From contig NZ_ANHX01000046.1 in the NCBI RefSeq assembly GCF_000316035.1, forward strand, positions 1 to 33,536: a DNA stretch of 33,536 bases. The letters are read 5' to 3'. Position 1 is the stretch's first letter. Each line of letters opens with the position of its first letter. The notes beneath the pieces are model-generated. The model had not been told where the DNA came from, did no database searches, and saw only the letters and a program-made list of their open reading frames with translations. Origin of the DNA: Paenibacillus sp. PAMC 26794 (GTDB lineage Bacteria; Bacillota; Bacilli; Paenibacillales; Paenibacillaceae). The position numbers and the translations under genes are program-made. Positions 8,765-16,501 of this stretch are shown one piece after another.

Positions 8765-9682
8765 TCAGACTGCTCGCTCACTGCATACTTCGCGGAAGTT
8801 GCAATCCCGGCAGGACCGGTGGGAAGGCATCGCTGTGAAGTAGGTGACGTCCTTGGGACGGTTGTAATACTCATCCTCCACGCAGGATCGCATCTCCTCA
8901 ATGTAACGACCCACGTTCTCCTCCACCTTCCGGATATCCTCTTCTGTGGCTGTAAACTCTCGGTGTTTTCCTGTTAACAGATACTCCACTCGCAGCTCAA
9001 TCTGCTCCAAGGGAACCCGGTAGTGCTCTCTCACATAGGATGCGTACAGCATTAGCTGATCCGAGAAGTCATCTTCCTTGCCCGTCTTCCAGTCCACAAT
9101 GACAATATTGCCGTTACTGCGCCGATACAATAAGTCCATCTTCACATACACACGCGTATCGTGCAGCATCATGGTATCCCATTTCTCAATCTCCAGAATG
9201 TCCGTACTTGCCCGGGACAAGTCCTCCCACGTAAGCGTCTGGTACAGGTTACCGACACAGGCCGAAGCCCGTTCCTTAATCGTGGCAATCCGGTTATTCA
9301 ACGTGTCAGCCCCGTAATAAATCTCAGACAGCATCGTGCGATTCTTGGGGTTCAGCCGCCACTGATCCGCGTCCATGGATTCCACATACGCCTGATTCAG
9401 CAGCTTGCGTATCGTCTGTTCCAGGAAGTGTTCACGCGGTTTATCTTTGCCCTCTTCCCTGCTGCGTACCGCCGACTCACACATCCGATGCGCGAGGTCT
9501 CCGAAGACAAGATACAGATTGCTGAGCTGCTTCAGACGGTACAGACGAACTTGCATCTCATCAGCAGAGTCTGTCTTCCAGCCGTTATGGGCACCGTAAT
9601 AATGATAATAATATTTGCGCAGGCACTCATCGAACATACTCGCCCGCGACTGCGAATAAGACCACTGCGGGTATTGTGCCAT
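8765..9682 (-). CDS. Stand-alone PD-(D/E)XK (RecB-like) nuclease family protein
   Basis: A 305-residue protein of the PDDEXK_1 / RecB-nuclease kind. The catalytic block is NIVIVDWKTGKEDD, with the Asp and Lys of the D...(D/E)xK signature. One cysteine near the N-terminus (FDECLRKYYYHYYG) and three at the C-terminus in CRDCNFREVC match the C...C-x2-C-x5-C layout that holds a 4Fe-4S cluster in AddB, Cas4 and Dna2. No helicase is fused or adjacent, and there are no cas genes. It is probably a DNA exonuclease or end-processing enzyme whose partner is unknown. ATG at 9682 has AAGG about 11 bases upstream. It is transcribed alone. Confidence 0.8.
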   Translation of the reverse strand: MAQYPQWSYSQSRASMFDECLRKYYYHYYGAHNGWKTDSADEMQVRLYRLKQLSNLYLVFGDLAHRMCESAVRSREEGKDKPREHFLEQTIRKLLNQAYVESMDADQWRLNPKNRTMLSEIYYGADTLNNRIATIKERASACVGNLYQTLTWEDLSRASTDILEIEKWDTMMLHDTRVYVKMDLLYRRSNGNIVIVDWKTGKEDDFSDQLMLYASYVREHYRVPLEQIELRVEYLLTGKHREFTATEEDIRKVEENVGRYIEEMRSCVEDEYYNRPKDVTYFTAMPSHRSCRDCNFREVCSERAV

Positions 9683-10195
9683 AAGTAATCTGCCTTTCTG
9701 TATGCCGGATCTACATGAGATCCCTTAATGCTCACAGTATAAAGCCCGGGCAACATTGCCGCAAGCGCGCTTCCGTTATTTTCTTCTGACGCAACCGTTT
9801 CCGATTCGATCCGTATCGTTTATATAGTAACATCACCAAAAGATGAAATTGCGGAGCAGAACGCATAATATACTCTATAGAGGGCAGCGAATCTGGGACC
9901 GGGATGCTAGTACGGGTCTAGCCCGGGGCCAGTGCGGGCCCGGCGCTAACGAATCTCACACACCTTATCACGTGGATCACGTGGTTTTAAGGAATCTAAC
10001 GAACCCCAGACACGCTAATTAGTCTTATTTCGATTGTAGAACGTGTTTACTGCAAGCAAATGAGCCAATAGCGTGACTCTGATTCGTTACATTTTCATAT
10101 CTGCCGATTTACGTGAAATAAGACTTACTCGGTTCGTTAGAAAATGATTATATGAAAAAAATCGTACAGGCATATCCTAAAAGGGGGCACCACCC
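9683..10195. other. Intergenic region with GC-rich tract and inverted repeats
   Basis: No coding frame is seen in these 513 bases. From left to right there is AT-rich DNA, a GC-rich stretch (about 9895-9946) and a direct repeat of TCACGTG at 9968-9983. The inverted-repeat element described at 9947-10140 follows. The last 55 bases should contain the leader of the kinase gene. Confidence 0.5.
9947..10140. repeat. Nested inverted-repeat element (MITE/REP-like candidate)
   Basis: Four short motifs are arranged as inverted pairs. TAACGAATC (9947-9955) pairs with GATTCGTTA (10081-10089). CTAACGAACC (9996-10005) pairs exactly with GGTTCGTTAG (10131-10140). Inside the latter, GTCTTATTTC (10022-10031) pairs with GAAATAAGAC (10115-10124). 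All lie between genes and none is coding. The layout suggests a dispersed intergenic repeat or a large RNA hairpin. Copy number in the genome cannot be judged from one window. Confidence 0.5.
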
Positions 10196-10879
10196 ATGAA
10201 TCGACCGGATTGGTTCCAGGCGGAAGAAGCATTACAACAGATCCAAGTCATCGGAAGCGACCGGAATGAGCTCGTGAACATCATCGGCGATGTAGAAGGA
10301 TTGAATTGCATTGGCACAGGTACGGACGCGGCTGTATTTACGTATGACGGCTTGCCGCAGTATGCCTTCAAGATGTACTCGGATCATGCCTTGGACAAAC
10401 TCGAAAATGAAAAACAGGTATACGAGCAGCTCAAAGGTCTGCCATACTTCCCTACCTATTACGGCAGCGGCCGGAATGTACTCGTGATCAGTTTTGAACC
10501 CGGGGATACGCTGCTGGAATGTTTGGAAAAGGGAATCCCCGTCCCCGAGCAGGTGATGCTCGATGTGGACGCAGCGCGAGAAGCCGTTCGCAACCGCGGG
10601 TTGAACCCTCGCGACATTCATCTGAAAAATGTAATACTTCAGGATGGACGCGGGAAAGTGATTGACGTATCCGAGTATATTCAGGACGGCAATGACAATC
10701 GCTGGGAGCATCTGGTCTGGGCTTATCACAACATCTATCCACGGATCAAAGGTACGCCCATCTCTCCACGCATGCTGCAAACGATCAAATGGGGATACAA
10801 TCAGTTCGATCATGCCAACGTCAAAATGGACGACCTCGCCAAGAAAGCCAATCGTCTGTTCTCCAGGTTTATGAAATGA
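10196..10879 (+). CDS. YrzF-like protein kinase family protein
   Basis: A 227-residue short protein-kinase-fold protein similar to the YrzF/YbdM group of Bacillus, annotated as probable serine/threonine kinases. A glycine-rich loop (GTGTDAAVFTY, about residues 41-51), the ATP-binding lysine in YAFKMYS and the catalytic loop NPRDIHLKN (about 136-144) are present. The metal-binding DFG motif is replaced by DVS in VIDVSEYI. ATG at 10196 follows a G-rich ribosome binding site (AAGGGGG). It is transcribed alone and convergent with the ECF sigma gene. The substrate is unknown. Confidence 0.75.
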   Translation: MNRPDWFQAEEALQQIQVIGSDRNELVNIIGDVEGLNCIGTGTDAAVFTYDGLPQYAFKMYSDHALDKLENEKQVYEQLKGLPYFPTYYGSGRNVLVISFEPGDTLLECLEKGIPVPEQVMLDVDAAREAVRNRGLNPRDIHLKNVILQDGRGKVIDVSEYIQDGNDNRWEHLVWAYHNIYPRIKGTPISPRMLQTIKWGYNQFDHANVKMDDLAKKANRLFSRFMK

Positions 10880-10899
10880 GTATCCAAATTCACTTCACT

Positions 10900-11811
10900 T
10901 TAACCTAAATTCAGATGTTGCAGCTTATCCGGATTACGCAAGATATAGATCCGCTCAACACAATCGTTTCTAAAAGCCAGGCTGACCACAGTCGGGAATG
11001 CCTCAGAGGGGCTGCTTAATACAAATCCTAGTTGTCCATTGACCTTGACGAGACGTACAATACCAGCGCTGTCCCCTTTGGATAAGAGCCCTTGAATGAA
11101 CGCCAGCACCCGCTGGCTTGATGTAACGGGTTTAATTGCTGCCACAACTTTACCACCACCATCACTGTACAAGGCGACATCGTGGGAAAGCATTTTTAAG
11201 AGTCCTTCCATGTCTCCACTCGACGTGGCTTGGAGGAAACGAAGCGCAAGCTGCTCGGACTGAACGCTGGGAGTCAACTCGACTTCCGGCTCGTCCTGGA
11301 TTTTACGTTTAAGACGACTGTATATTTTCCGGCAGCCGACCTCCGTCTTGTTCAAGAAGTCTGCTATATCGCCATAATCAAATTCAAAAGCTTCTCGCAG
11401 AATAAATACCGCGCGCTCAATTGGGGTTAGCCGATCAAGCATGACCAGGAAGGCGTACGAAATCGTATCTTCCAGTTCAATCGTTTGAAGTGGATCATGT
11501 TCCACGGCTGATACTGATTCTCGAGCAGCCTTATAATTTTGCACCAGAGGTTCCGGTAGCCATGTCCCGACGTATAGTTCCCTTTTTTTACGTGTTGATT
11601 TCAAGTAATCGAGACAACGGTTAGTTACCATTTTGCATAAGTATGCTTTCAGGTTCCGAACAGAGCTACTCTCTTTATGGATACCCTGCTGCTGTACTGT
11701 TACAAATGCGTCCTGAACCACATCCTCAGCATGAATGACAGATCCCAGCATACGATATGCGACAGAAAGAAGAAGGGGTCTATATGTCCTGTATACCAAT
11801 TCAATCTCCAT
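10900..11811 (-). CDS. ECF41-type sigma factor with SnoaL-like C-terminal domain
   Basis: Sigma-70 region 2 (about residues 6-75) and region 4 (about 125-180) are followed by a SnoaL-like domain of about 100 residues. The DGGGK motif of this domain and the NPDKL motif near the C-terminus are hallmarks of the ECF41 group, whose C-terminal extension controls activity in place of a separate anti-sigma factor. ECF41 genes typically sit beside an oxidoreductase, epimerase or carboxymuconolactone decarboxylase gene. Here the start overlaps the end of an FAD oxidoreductase gene by 11 bases, so the two form one operon. GGAAGGA precedes the ATG by 7 bases. Likely autoregulated through the promoter at 13153-13179. 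Confidence 0.92.
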   Translation of the reverse strand: MEIELVYRTYRPLLLSVAYRMLGSVIHAEDVVQDAFVTVQQQGIHKESSSVRNLKAYLCKMVTNRCLDYLKSTRKKRELYVGTWLPEPLVQNYKAARESVSAVEHDPLQTIELEDTISYAFLVMLDRLTPIERAVFILREAFEFDYGDIADFLNKTEVGCRKIYSRLKRKIQDEPEVELTPSVQSEQLALRFLQATSSGDMEGLLKMLSHDVALYSDGGGKVVAAIKPVTSSQRVLAFIQGLLSKGDSAGIVRLVKVNGQLGFVLSSPSEAFPTVVSLAFRNDCVERIYILRNPDKLQHLNLG

Positions 11812-13126
11812 AATGTATTCCTTCCTTATCTTTTCCTCTGCCTTCTATTATCATTTGAGCAGCCCGTTTTGCGCTCGCGAGAGAAGCATTAATCAGCATC
11901 CCTTCATCCCCTACCCAATCGCCAGCAACATAGAGCCCCGGTCTTCCTGTGATCTCAGATCTAGGTCTACCCGAGAGACCTCCGTTCTCAGCTGTGACAC
12001 TGCCATGTGAGACAAGCATTCGTGGAAGAAACCGCTGCTTAATGATATGCTGGCGCCACCCCGGCTGAATCAAATCGAGAAAGCCCTTTAGTTCGTCTTC
12101 ATCCTGCCTTGGATCCGATTTTGATGATTCCGACAAATACTTCATCACATGCACAACTTCATGTACCGGGTTCTCTGATAAGGAGGCCGCGGCGGAATGG
12201 TTGGAGTAGTACCAAGGATGATTTACGCCTAAAACAAATTTTGTTTTCGGTTGAGGCATCCCAGACACAACGAGATCCAGACATGCGGCTCGAACAGGAG
12301 TTAACTTGTGATACAGTTTGGCTTCAATGGGTGAAAGAGCAGGATTAAGCAGAGCTAGAGTATCCAATGGGCCAGCCGTTGATAAGACGTGGCGAGTCGT
12401 CAACTGTGAACCATCTTTTAAGGAAACCATCATCTGAGGATAACTTCCGGCAATTTCTCGTACGACCGAGCTTGTGCGGATGGATACACCCGCCTGCTGA
12501 GCTTGTTCTGTGAGCCGACCAACGAGGAATTGCCAGCCTCCATCTATATACAATACTTGGTCCTGTTTGAGTTGTTCAATGACGGCGCCAGCACTTACCT
12601 GATCAGGAGCATCGCAATAGGTGCTCAAACGAACAAGCGCAAATACGACACTACGTACACGTGGACTGGATACCAGGGTTTCCAGGTAAGTCTGCAAACT
12701 AACGTTATGCAAAACGGATGTATCTACCTTTCGGAGAGAACTGTAGAACCGAAGAAGCTGGCACTTCTCTCTCCATTTCAAAAACGATCCGAGCAAGAGC
12801 TGTGCTAGGGAAATTGTCTTATTCCCGCCGTTTGTTCCTTCAAACACCAAGGTATCTGGCGGTTTCGGTACTGATCCGATAGGTGTGACGCCTACCTCAT
12901 GGAGAATGGGTAACGCTGCTTTACTGAGAGCATGAGCCCCCAAGTTTACGCGTGCTCCCGCAATCTCATTTGAGATAGCGCGTCCTCCGATCTGTACCCC
13001 TTTGTCGAGCAACAGTACAGTCTTTCCTGCACGAGCCAGATAAATCGAGGCGGTTAAACCGGCAATGCCTGCTCCAATGATGATAACATCCCATACTGGC
13101 TCATTATGATGCTCTGTCATGTACAT
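11801..13126 (-). CDS. FAD-dependent oxidoreductase (amine oxidase / phytoene desaturase-like), ECF41 partner
   Basis: A 441-residue flavoprotein. The N-terminal dinucleotide-binding fold reads VIIIGAGIAGLTASIYLARAG and is followed by GGRAISNEIAG, typical of the NAD(P)/FAD amine oxidase and carotenoid-desaturase superfamily. The C-terminal LYVAGDWVGDEGMLINASLA is the second FAD-contact motif. ATG at 13126 is chosen because GGAGGGG lies 4-6 bases upstream; an ATG at 13120 is the alternative. It is the first gene of an operon with the ECF41 sigma factor, as is usual for the group. The substrate is unknown. It may be the main target of the sigma factor. Confidence 0.88.
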   Translation of the reverse strand: MYMTEHHNEPVWDVIIIGAGIAGLTASIYLARAGKTVLLLDKGVQIGGRAISNEIAGARVNLGAHALSKAALPILHEVGVTPIGSVPKPPDTLVFEGTNGGNKTISLAQLLLGSFLKWREKCQLLRFYSSLRKVDTSVLHNVSLQTYLETLVSSPRVRSVVFALVRLSTYCDAPDQVSAGAVIEQLKQDQVLYIDGGWQFLVGRLTEQAQQAGVSIRTSSVVREIAGSYPQMMVSLKDGSQLTTRHVLSTAGPLDTLALLNPALSPIEAKLYHKLTPVRAACLDLVVSGMPQPKTKFVLGVNHPWYYSNHSAAASLSENPVHEVVHVMKYLSESSKSDPRQDEDELKGFLDLIQPGWRQHIIKQRFLPRMLVSHGSVTAENGGLSGRPRSEITGRPGLYVAGDWVGDEGMLINASLASAKRAAQMIIEGRGKDKEGIHYGD

Positions 13127-13152
13127 CAATCCCCTCCGCTTAATGCATACAT

Positions 13153-13179
13153 GACGATGAGCAGCGGACTTTTGTGACT
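13153..13179 (-). promoter_or_regulatory. Candidate ECF41-dependent promoter
   Basis: On the minus strand AGTCACA (13179-13173) is followed after exactly 16 bases by CGTC (13156-13153). The published ECF41 consensus, as I recall it, is TGTCACA-N16-CGTC; only one base of the -35 differs. It lies 26 bases before the oxidoreductase start and overlaps the stop codon of the upstream AraC gene. This fits autoregulation of the oxidoreductase-sigma operon. Confidence 0.75.
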
Positions 13180-14075
13180 CAGACTTGTTTCTTCATTCGC
13201 CCCCCGGAAGGAGTTACTCCCTTGTACTGTTTGTATAACTTCGTAAAATAGTTGGCATTGTCGCAGCCTACTCTGGCGGCAATCTCCGTAATGGTCAGAC
13301 TGCTGCCTTGCAGCAGCTGCTCTGCCTCACTCATCCTGCACCCGTTCACGTATTCCACAAAGGTACGTCCGGTCAGCTTTTTGAACATTTTGCAAAAGTG
13401 ATACGCATTCAGTCCCACATGACTTGCCGCTTCCGTAACAGACATCTTACCTGTGGGGTCGGCTTCAATCTGTGCGATCAACTGTTTAAAACGTTCGCGA
13501 TTGGGAAAGTACGATCCGACCGATTTATCCGGTAACTGCTGCGGCATAAATGTACGAGCAAGCAGGGTGAACAAGGCATGCAGTTTGGACTTCACCACGA
13601 GCTGATAAGCTGGGGGCTGTAACGCCATTTCCTCTACAGCCTCATTCAGCAAAGAATAATAACCTGTGCAGGCTGCATTTTCCTCTGCCGGTTTGACCGG
13701 AAACCTCACCCTACCTTCCAAATACGGCGCGACATATTGCTCATGCACAGGATCATGGGTGAAATCATGAAACAGTGCACGGTTGACTACAACGGAATCA
13801 TAATGCACACCCCCCTCATCCAGAGCATATCCGACATGCAATGTACCTCCAGGAATGATGATGACCTCACCTGCTCGAACCACATAAGGTTTGCTATCAA
13901 TATGAAACAGCGCACTGCCCTTGCGCATGATAATCAGTTCGAAATGTTCATGCCAATGCAAATATAGAATACATTCTTCCGCTTTCATATCTGAACACCG
14001 ATTTCGGAACAACTGAAATGGATGTGATTTATGATCAATTCGGGTGTTTTCGTGAAGCGCTTTCAGATCTAGCAC
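13179..14075 (-). CDS. AraC-family regulator with cupin sensor domain
   Basis: A 298-residue protein with an N-terminal cupin-type ligand-binding domain (about residues 25-130, including LYLHWHEHFELIIMRKG and VIIIPGGTLH) and two C-terminal AraC helix-turn-helix units (about 195-295). The second ends in NYFTKLYKQYKGVTPS, the family signature. The start is GTG at 14075 with a GAGGGGG site upstream. It is divergent from the isomerase/epimerase and dehydrogenase genes and probably controls them in response to a sugar. Its stop codon overlaps the ECF41-type promoter of the next operon. Confidence 0.9.
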   Translation of the reverse strand: MLDLKALHENTRIDHKSHPFQLFRNRCSDMKAEECILYLHWHEHFELIIMRKGSALFHIDSKPYVVRAGEVIIIPGGTLHVGYALDEGGVHYDSVVVNRALFHDFTHDPVHEQYVAPYLEGRVRFPVKPAEENAACTGYYSLLNEAVEEMALQPPAYQLVVKSKLHALFTLLARTFMPQQLPDKSVGSYFPNRERFKQLIAQIEADPTGKMSVTEAASHVGLNAYHFCKMFKKLTGRTFVEYVNGCRMSEAEQLLQGSSLTITEIAARVGCDNANYFTKLYKQYKGVTPSGGRMKKQV

Positions 14076-14202
14076 GACTTCTTCCCCCTCTTCACAAGAT
14101 CCGACTAATATTACACAAGATTGTGTAGAGCCATCCCGTTAATCCACGGCTATAATGAGTGTCACGAAGTACTATAAGCCAATATTGGAGTGAATTACAA
14201 CC

Positions 14203-15090
14203 ATGAATAAATCATTACGCATCGGTACCCTTGTAGGCGGGCAGGACGCCGTCCGCGTTATCCCGCAGATCATGCAACATGGCTTCGAATCATTTAACCT
14301 GACCTTCTGGCAAACGACTGGCGACCTGGACTTGGCAGAGACAGCCAAACGTGTCCGTGAAATCGTGGACGAACAAGGCATTGTCATCTCCGCGGTGAGT
14401 GTATTTGGTAACCCGCTCACAGGAGCCGGAGACAACGCCGATACATTGGCGAGCTGGGAGCGAGTGATCGATCACGCACAGCTCTTTGGTGCAGATATCG
14501 TCTCCGGGTTCACCGGACGTCTGACCGATCAACCCATTAACCAGTCCATCCCCCGGTTCAAGGAAGTATTTGGTGAACTGGCACGCCGGGCAGCAGACCG
14601 GGGTGTACGCATTGCTTTTGAAAACTGTGATATGGGCGGAACCTGGCAGACAGGCGACTGGAACATCGCACATAACCCAACGGCCTGGGAGATGATGTTT
14701 GATGCTGTTCCGGATGAAAATGTAGGCCTGGAATGGGAGCCTTGCCATCAAATGTCCAGCCTGATTGATCCTATTCCACAGCTACGCAAATGGGCTCATA
14801 AAGTCTTCCACGTACATGGCAAAGATGCCACGATTGCCTGGGATATTGTCAAGGAATACGGCGTGCATGGCCCACGTGAATTTGTCTGGCACCGCACACC
14901 CGGTTTCGGGGATAACAACTGGGCAGACATTATCACCATTCTGCGTCAGAACGGTTATCAGGGCACGATTGATATTGAAGGCTGGCATGATCCCGTCTAC
15001 AAAGACGAACTCGAAATGACCGGACAGGTGCATGCATTGCGATATTTGAAACAATGCCGCGGCGGCGATTTTGTACCCAATCCGGTATAG
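14203..15090 (+). CDS. Sugar phosphate isomerase/epimerase (xylose isomerase-like TIM barrel)
   Basis: A 295-residue AP-endonuclease-2/xylose isomerase-like TIM-barrel protein, a group that isomerises or epimerises free or phosphorylated sugars with a divalent metal. Metal-ligand-type residues are visible in IAFENCDMGG, GLEWEPCH, VFHVHGKD and GTIDIEGWHDPV. TGGAGTGA precedes the ATG at 14203. It is the first gene of a two-gene operon with a Gfo/Idh/MocA oxidoreductase 48 bases downstream, a common pair in myo-inositol-like or keto-sugar breakdown. The exact substrate cannot be deduced. Confidence 0.85.
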   Translation: MNKSLRIGTLVGGQDAVRVIPQIMQHGFESFNLTFWQTTGDLDLAETAKRVREIVDEQGIVISAVSVFGNPLTGAGDNADTLASWERVIDHAQLFGADIVSGFTGRLTDQPINQSIPRFKEVFGELARRAADRGVRIAFENCDMGGTWQTGDWNIAHNPTAWEMMFDAVPDENVGLEWEPCHQMSSLIDPIPQLRKWAHKVFHVHGKDATIAWDIVKEYGVHGPREFVWHRTPGFGDNNWADIITILRQNGYQGTIDIEGWHDPVYKDELEMTGQVHALRYLKQCRGGDFVPNPV

Positions 15091-15138
15091 GAAACCCTGC
15101 GAGCTGTATAACACAATCCATGCGAAGGAGATGAGAAC

Positions 15139-16194
15139 ATGACTCATCCTTATCGGGTAATTATTGCTGGCTGCGGTGCCATGGCAAACACGTGGGCGGA
15201 CTATGCCTTACAAAGGCCAGATACAGAAATAGTGGGACTGGTCGATCTGTATGAACAGACAGCCATTACTTTTGCTACAAGACATGGCCTCATCTGCCCT
15301 ACGTTCACCGATATCCGTGAAGCCATTCAAGCGACTGGTGCAAATATCGTATTCGATGTCACGATTCCGGCGAGTCATTACGGCATTGCCATGACGGCGC
15401 TGAAGGAAGGATGTCACGTATTTGGCGAAAAACCACTGGCAGAGTCCTTCTCAGACTGCACAGATATTGTGCAAACCGCTCGCAGCACAGGACACATTCA
15501 AGCCGTCATGCAGAACCGCCGGTTCGATCCGCGTATCCGCGCCTACCAGCACCTCATTTCCGGCGGAGCTATAGGGCAAGTAGGTTACGCAGGAGCCGAC
15601 TTTTTCCTCGGGCCACACTTCGGCGGATTCCGGGATCTGATGGATAGCCCGCTGCTGCTCGATATGGCAATACATACGTTTGATCAGGCACGTTATATTC
15701 TCGGAGCCAACCCGGTATCGGTGTACTGCCATGAATTCAATCCTCCAGGTTCCTGGTATCAGGGCAATGCGATGGCGTTATGTATATTTGAGATGTCTGA
15801 CGGGTCCGTGTTCAACTATCGCGGGTCTTGGTGCGCAGAGGGTGTACCTACATCATGGGAAGCAAGCTGGCGCGTAATCGGTGAAAAAGGAACCGCCATC
15901 TGGGATGGTCATGATGACATCTATGCTGAGGTGGTTACTGCACAAAGCCTGGATTCTGACGGCAAACCATCCTTTTTCCAGCCAAGTGAGCGGATTGAAG
16001 CGGAAATGCCTGTCATGGACAAAACAGGTCATCACGGCTGTCTCGAAGACATGTTCGCCGCACTGGAATCCGGACGACTACCTGAGACCGATTGCAGTGA
16101 TAACCAGTTCAGCATGGCCATGGTCCTCGCTTCCCTGGAAAGCGCCCGCACAGGCCAGAAAGTGTTCATCGCCGATCTACTGAAAAACACATAG
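15139..16194 (+). CDS. Gfo/Idh/MocA-family oxidoreductase
   Basis: A 351-residue NAD(P)-dependent sugar dehydrogenase. The N-terminal Rossmann fold begins VIIAGCGAMANTWADYAL. The catalytic EKP motif is in VFGEKPLAESF (about residues 93-103). The conserved His region is MAIHTFDQARYILGA (about 176-190). GAAGGAGATGAGAAC precedes the ATG. It is co-transcribed with the upstream isomerase/epimerase and probably oxidises or reduces the same sugar. A double hairpin region follows the stop codon. Confidence 0.92.
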   Translation: MTHPYRVIIAGCGAMANTWADYALQRPDTEIVGLVDLYEQTAITFATRHGLICPTFTDIREAIQATGANIVFDVTIPASHYGIAMTALKEGCHVFGEKPLAESFSDCTDIVQTARSTGHIQAVMQNRRFDPRIRAYQHLISGGAIGQVGYAGADFFLGPHFGGFRDLMDSPLLLDMAIHTFDQARYILGANPVSVYCHEFNPPGSWYQGNAMALCIFEMSDGSVFNYRGSWCAEGVPTSWEASWRVIGEKGTAIWDGHDDIYAEVVTAQSLDSDGKPSFFQPSERIEAEMPVMDKTGHHGCLEDMFAALESGRLPETDCSDNQFSMAMVLASLESARTGQKVFIADLLKNT

Positions 16195-16222
16195 CGAAGC
16201 GCCTGTGTTTTTCAGTATAAAC

Positions 16223-16265
16223 AAAGCCCAAACTGCAAAGTTCAGCAGTTTGGGCTTTCTTGTTT
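16223..16265 (+). terminator. Terminator of the isomerase-dehydrogenase operon
   Basis: AAAGCCCAAACTGC pairs perfectly with GCAGTTTGGGCTTT around AAAGTTCA, followed by CTTGTTTGTT. A second hairpin just upstream (CTGAAAAACACA with TGTGTTTTTCAG) spans the end of the dehydrogenase gene. Confidence 0.85.
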
Positions 16266-16294
16266 GTTACCTACTCTCCTATTCTAAAAATGAT

Positions 16295-16444
16295 ATCGTT
16301 CAAAAACAGTCGCGCTCGATAGTAAAAGTAGTGCAGGGAACGAAATCGATTCTGAAGAAGCAAAGCGTTCGCCTTTATCACCGGATTTCGACTTTACAAA
16401 AGTCGATCAGGAAATCCGGGGATAACAGCGATCAAAAGAACGAT
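16295..16444. repeat. Long imperfect palindrome (dispersed-repeat candidate)
   Basis: Outer arms ATCGTTC (16295-16301) and GAACGAT (16438-16444) enclose a strong central hairpin. TTATC (16375-16379) pairs with GATAA (16421-16425), CCGGATTTC (16381-16389) with GAAATCCGG (16411-16419) and GACTTT (16390-16395) with AAAGTC (16399-16404). It lies between the two terminators of flanking transcription units and has no convincing coding capacity. It resembles an intergenic MITE or REP-like element; its copy number is not known from this window. Confidence 0.45.
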
Positions 16445-16459
16445 TCGTAACCGGAACGG

Positions 16460-16487
16460 CTGCTTCGCGAGCAGTGAGTATTTTTTT
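16460..16487 (+). terminator. Weak terminator-like hairpin
   Basis: CTGCT-TCGCG-AGCAG followed a few bases later by TTTTTTT (16481-16487). It is oriented rightward, towards the 3' end of the mannosidase gene, and so would stop read-through from the left. Confidence 0.35.
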
Positions 16488-16501
16488 GAACTTTCATCAT
16501 T

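Noticed and set aside
10049..10066. Sigma54 -24/-12 promoter on the minus strand (TGGCTC...TTGCA)
   Set aside because: The GG-to-GC spacing is 11 bases instead of 10, and the sequence lies inside the inverted-repeat element.
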